Origin: Halobacteriales archaeon QS_5_70_15
Lineage (GTDB): Archaea > Halobacteriota > Halobacteria > Halobacteriales > Haloarculaceae
Assembly: GCA_003022005.1 (NCBI GenBank)
Contig: PXRQ01000064.1
Span: forward strand, 49,895-65,179
Reading direction: 5' to 3'
Length of the DNA: 15,285 bases
Positions 12,726 to 15,285 of this stretch are shown piece by piece. A program made the translations under genes and the position numbers. Below the pieces are notes generated by a model. It worked only from the letters and a program-made list of their open reading frames with translations. It was not told the DNA's origin and made no database searches. Within the stretch, counting starts at the first letter, position 1. Every line of letters begins with the position of its first letter.

Positions 12726-12975
12726 ACCCGGGAGAACGGGGGGGAGGTACTTAGCGGTTGGTGGGGCGGGCGTCGAGGCAGGGTAGCGGGGTGGGACGGG
12801 AAACCCGGCCGCGGGCGATCACGCCGGACCGGTCGGAGCCGGTGGCGGGCCGACGCCGCCCGTCACTGGCGGTCCGGTCCCCGACCGTCGCGCCCGAGGC
12901 GGCGGGTCGCCCGGTCGGGAACTCCGGTCCCGTGTCGCCGGTCGTCCCACCCGGTTCGTCGGACGCGGGAATCGG

Positions 12976-13943
12976 TCACAGCTCCGGTCGCTCGCCGGTC
13001 AGCCCCTCGATCAGGTTCGCGACCGTGCGGTCGTGGACCCGGGCGACGGCCGCCTCGGTGTTCTGGGCGTTGTGCGAGCCGAGTATCGCGTGGTCCATGT
13101 CGGTCAGCGGGCTGTCCTCGGGGAGCGGCTCGGTCTCGAAGACGTCGAGCGCGGCGCCGGCGAGCCGACCCTCCTCCAGGGCGGCGATCAGGTCCGCCCC
13201 GACGACGAGCTCGCCCCGGGAGGTGTTGATCAGGTAGCCGTCGGGTCCGAGCCGGGAGAGCGCGTCGGCGTCGACCATCCCCTCGGTCGCCTCGTTGAGC
13301 GCGCAGTTGAGGCTCACGACGTCGGCCCGTTCGAACAGCTCCGACCGCCCGACCGGCTCGAGGGCGGTCGGAGCTGTTCGAACGGGCCGACGTCGTGAGC
13401 CTCAACTGCGCGCTCAACGAGGCGACCGAGGGGATGGTCGACGCCGACGATCCCGAACGTCCGGCCGGAGAGCGAGACCCCGCGGGGACAGTACCAGTTC
13501 CCCGCCCGGACCTCGCGGTCGACGTGGTGGAGTTCGCGGGCGAGCATGATCGCGTAGCCGATCACGACGTCGGCCACCTCGTCGGCGAACGCGCCGGGGG
13601 TGTTGAACACCCGGACGCCGTGTGCCTCAGCGGCGTCGAAGTCGATGCCGTCCGTTCCGATGCCCCACTTGGCGATGACCTCCAGCCGGGGCGAGGCCTC
13701 GATGACCCGCGCGGTGAGTTCGTCGTCGCCGGCGAGGATGCCGTCGTAGTCGGGCAGCAGATCAAGCAGTTCGTCCTCGTCGAGCTGCTGGTCGACGTCG
13801 GCGACGTCGTAGGCGATACCGTACGACGCGAGCAGGTCGGCGTAGTCGTCGATGGCGTCGAGGACGAGCGGACAGGAGAGGAGGACGCGGTAGTCCTCCG
13901 GGCCGCCGGTGGAGGCCGTATCCTCGCCGTCCGTGGGCGCCAT
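12976..13943 (-). pseudogene. D-2-hydroxyacid (phosphoglycerate-type) dehydrogenase broken by an inverted duplication
   Basis: The N-terminal part (ATG 13943, MAPTDGEDTASTGG...) is a good substrate domain: KWGIGTDGIDFDAAEAHGVR, VFNTPGAFADEVADVVIGYA, then SGRTFGIVGV, where GxGxxG should follow. Instead the frame runs into an inverted copy of downstream sequence (DHPLGRLVERAVEAHDVGPF) and stops making sense. The proper text resumes in another frame as ELFERADVVSLNCALNEATE, then LINTSRGELV with the catalytic-type Arg, AALDVFETEPLPEDSPL and GSHNAQNTE, ending TGA 12976-12978; the usual catalytic His is replaced within SHNAQN. Lost is the NAD-binding glycine motif and roughly 45 residues. Start: 13943 is 28 nt after TTTCGTAT (13968-13975). 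The 250 bp between its stop and the MmgE/PrpD gene show no gene. Confidence 0.85.
13263..13449. repeat. 88-bp perfect inverted repeat with 11-bp loop
   Basis: Left arm 13263-13350 and right arm 13362-13449 are exact reverse complements over all 88 bases, with GACCGGCTCGA (13351-13361) between them. The left arm is genuine dehydrogenase coding sequence; the right arm is the same sequence turned round. The outer edge of the right arm shares CGTCGGCGTCG with the expected GIVGVG coding stretch, a possible microhomology. Confidence 0.95.
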
Positions 13944-13967
13944 ACCGCGCAGGTGCATCCGGAGGGG

Positions 13968-13975
13968 ATACGAAA
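13968..13975 (-). promoter_or_regulatory. TATA-like box for the dehydrogenase gene
   Basis: TTTCGTAT on the minus strand lies 28 nt before ATG 13943 and supports that start over ATG 13958, which would be too close to the box. Confidence 0.4.
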
Positions 13976-14020
13976 GGTTCGGTTCGGCCCCTCCCCTCAC
14001 GCGGGGTGAGCCGCCACGAA

Positions 14021-14030
14021 CGTTCAAGCC
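14021..14030 (+). promoter_or_regulatory. TATA-like box for the divergent two-gene unit
   Basis: CGTTCAAGCC is centred about 27 nt before GTG 14052. Together with the box at 13968-13975 it makes the 108-bp gap 13944-14051 a divergent promoter region. Confidence 0.4.
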
Positions 14031-14051
14031 CGGTCCCCCGAACCATCGGGC

Positions 14052-14396
14052 GTGCTGCTGGTCGTGACGTACTCGCGGGGGGCGCGGGACAGCCTCCGGA
14101 ACGTCTGTCGGACCCACGAGTCGAGCGTGGTCAGGCGCTTCGGCCGGGCGGCGCTGTTCGAGCCGACACACCACGGCGCCTTCCTCGCGCTCCGCCTCCG
14201 CGAGAAACACCCCGGGGACGTGCAGGTCGAGCGGACGCGCCCGTTCAACGAGTTCACCGACGCGCCCGAACCGGTGCGCGAGGCGGCGCTGGCGTACGAG
14301 TCGCGGGAGGCCCCCTCGACCCCGTACGCCGCGTTCGCCGCCGGGACCGACCACCCCGACCCCGGGGGGATGCGCGAGCGCGATCTCGAGTCGTGA
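14052..14396 (+). CDS. Conserved haloarchaeal protein of unknown function (114 aa)
   Basis: It starts at GTG 14052 with MLLVVTYSRGARDSLRNVCR, then THESSVVRRFGRAALFEPTH, LRLREKHPGDVQVERTRPFN, and ends PYAAFAAGTDHPDPGGMRER-type sequence. The regular mix of charged and hydrophobic residues, high GC at third positions and leaderless spacing from the TATA-like box support it as real. I recall this sequence type as a DUF family restricted to Halobacteria (DUF7855-like), but that name is uncertain and no activity is known. Its TGA overlaps the GTG start of the next gene (GTGA, 14393-14396), so the two are probably translated as a unit and act together. Confidence 0.75.
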   Translation: MLLVVTYSRGARDSLRNVCRTHESSVVRRFGRAALFEPTHHGAFLALRLREKHPGDVQVERTRPFNEFTDAPEPVREAALAYESREAPSTPYAAFAAGTDHPDPGGMRERDLES

Positions 14397-15226
14397 CGGG
14401 GGGTCCGACGGTGCGGGTCCGTCTGGAGGGCATCGACCGGACCGGCCGGGCAGTCGACCTCGTCGGAAGCGGGGTCGATCCCGACACCGTGCTCCGGGCG
14501 GTGCGGGACCCGTCGGACGACCGCGTGGTCTGTCCGGAGACGGGTCCGGCCCACGGGCGCGCGGGTCTGGTCGACAGCTCGGCCGTCCCGCCGCTGGCGA
14601 CGCTCGCCGCCGTCGCCCGGTCGCTCGGCGAGCGGGCGCCCGAGGACGGCCGGGTGGCCGAACTCCGTGCCGAGCTCGAGGGGATCTCGGCACCGACCCC
14701 GGAGACCGAACCCCTCCGGGAGCGGGTCGCCGCGGCGCGGGACCGGCTGGAGGAGCGCCGCGAGCGCGTCGCCACCCTCCAGGGCCGGCTCCGTGCCGCC
14801 CGCGAGGTGGGCGAGGACGCCGCCGAGCGCGAGGCGGAGGACCGCCTCGCCGACGCGGTGCGGGAGCTCTCGGAGGCCGAAACCGATCGGCTCGCCGCCG
14901 AGGAGGCGCTCGAGCGCGCCCGCGGGGAGGCACGCGAGGCGCGCGATGCCCGGGAGCGGCGGCTCGAACTCCAGGACCGGATCGACAACCTCGAACGGGA
15001 CGCCCGGGCGGAGCTCGCCCGGCGGGTCCGTCCGCGCGTCGACGCGGCCGTCGTCGCCACGCCGGGGGGTCGGGCGACCCGCTTCGCCGACGCCGACCCG
15101 GTGACCGCCCGGCTGGCCGCCGCGCGGGTCGCCGACCTCCGCGCGCCGGTCGTCCTCGCCCGCTGCCGGTTCGACGGCGCCGCGCCGGCGGCCGCATGGC
15201 TCGACGCGGCCGTCGTGCGGGTCTGA
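14393..15226 (+). CDS. Coiled-coil protein of unknown function, haloarchaeal
   Basis: 277 aa from GTG 14393, coupled to the previous gene by a 4-bp overlap. The N-terminal domain (about 1-80) looks like a small beta-rich fold: TVRVRLEGIDRTGRAVDLVG, then VCPETGPAHGRAGLVDSSAV. Residues about 90-215 form a long Glu/Arg/Ala/Leu coiled coil (ELRAELEGIS..., RDRLEERRERVATLQGRLRA, LQDRIDNLERDARAELARRV). The C-terminal domain (about 216-277) is again compact, ending RCRFDGAAPAAAWLDAAVVR. No signal peptide or membrane segment is seen, so it is probably cytoplasmic. The layout resembles structural or scaffold proteins; a DUF7856-type family is possible but uncertain. Long open frames on the opposite strand here are GC-driven shadows. 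Confidence 0.75.
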   Translation: MTGGPTVRVRLEGIDRTGRAVDLVGSGVDPDTVLRAVRDPSDDRVVCPETGPAHGRAGLVDSSAVPPLATLAAVARSLGERAPEDGRVAELRAELEGISAPTPETEPLRERVAAARDRLEERRERVATLQGRLRAAREVGEDAAEREAEDRLADAVRELSEAETDRLAAEEALERARGEAREARDARERRLELQDRIDNLERDARAELARRVRPRVDAAVVATPGGRATRFADADPVTARLAAARVADLRAPVVLARCRFDGAAPAAAWLDAAVVRV

Positions 15227-15252
15227 TACTGTCTGACATACGCCCGCGAACG

Positions 15253-15285
15253 ATGCGCGGTACTGTGGCGGCGGTGATGCTCGGG
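15253..15285 (+). CDS. Possible start of a further gene, cut by the window edge
   Basis: ATG 15253 opens a frame MRGTVAAVMLG that runs off the edge. A charged residue then hydrophobics would fit the beginning of a signal or membrane segment. Only 11 codons are visible and no clear promoter precedes it, so this is tentative. Confidence 0.25.
   Translation, partial: MRGTVAAVMLG

Noticed and set aside
12758..13237. Plus-strand open frame opposite the dehydrogenase C-terminus
   Set aside because: Its second half is antisense to conserved dehydrogenase residues and its first half is Pro/Arg/Gly-rich non-coding text.
13295..13549. Plus-strand frame repeating a sequence also read on the minus strand (MSAQLRLTTSARSNSS)
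   Set aside because: It arises only because the 88-bp palindrome reads the same on both strands; not a gene.
14254..15060. Long minus-strand open frame rich in Ser/Arg opposite the coiled-coil gene
   Set aside because: Mirror of the coiled-coil codon pattern; low-complexity Ser/Arg with no motif.
1..15285. CRISPR arrays, rRNA genes, insertion sequences and replication origins
   Set aside because: No spaced repeat series, rRNA-like sequence, transposase or origin-type repeat cluster was seen.

Overview
The window looks like chromosomal DNA of a halophilic archaeon (class Halobacteria). It is very GC-rich, the proteins are acidic, and many genes have a TATA-like box about 28-30 nt before the start codon, as expected for leaderless transcripts. 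The trp gene order D-F-E-G is the one known from Haloferax. No marker allows a genus call.

Left part (1-7070), nearly all on the minus strand: the tail of an unidentified gene (perhaps rmlD); a membrane-anchored FG-GAP/beta-propeller surface protein with a His-rich loop; a long-form glucose-1-phosphate thymidylyltransferase overlapping a 59-aa zinc-finger gene by ATGA; and a trpDFEG operon whose four genes all overlap by 4 bp. The operon promoter carries a 7-bp inverted repeat around its TATA box. TrpF appears to have lost its first beta-alpha unit by an in-frame deletion.

Middle part (7071-11188): a tRNA-Val(GAC) gene whose 3' end is repeated as a 17-bp direct repeat 4042 bp downstream. The interval looks like a decayed integrative element. 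It holds an integrase C-terminal stub (HxxR and Tyr kept), two remnants of a membrane-protein family, a frameshifted acidic coiled-coil gene and a zinc ribbon missing a cysteine. The intact recognisable genes are all toxin-antitoxin (TA) genes: a TumE-like/HTH pair on the minus strand, VapBC on the plus strand, and a second, diverged TumE-like/HTH pair on the plus strand. Both TumE/HTH promoters carry TTGG...CCAA-type inverted repeats around the TATA box. This TA-preserved relic is the most interesting system in the window.

Right part (11189-15285): an MmgE/PrpD family gene; a D-2-hydroxyacid dehydrogenase gene broken by an 88-bp perfect inverted repeat (11-bp loop) that replaces the start of its NAD-binding domain; and, divergent from it, a two-gene overlapping pair of uncharacterised proteins, the second a long coiled coil. 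A possible new start codon lies at the right edge.

Identifications rest on motif recognition by eye; no database search was run.
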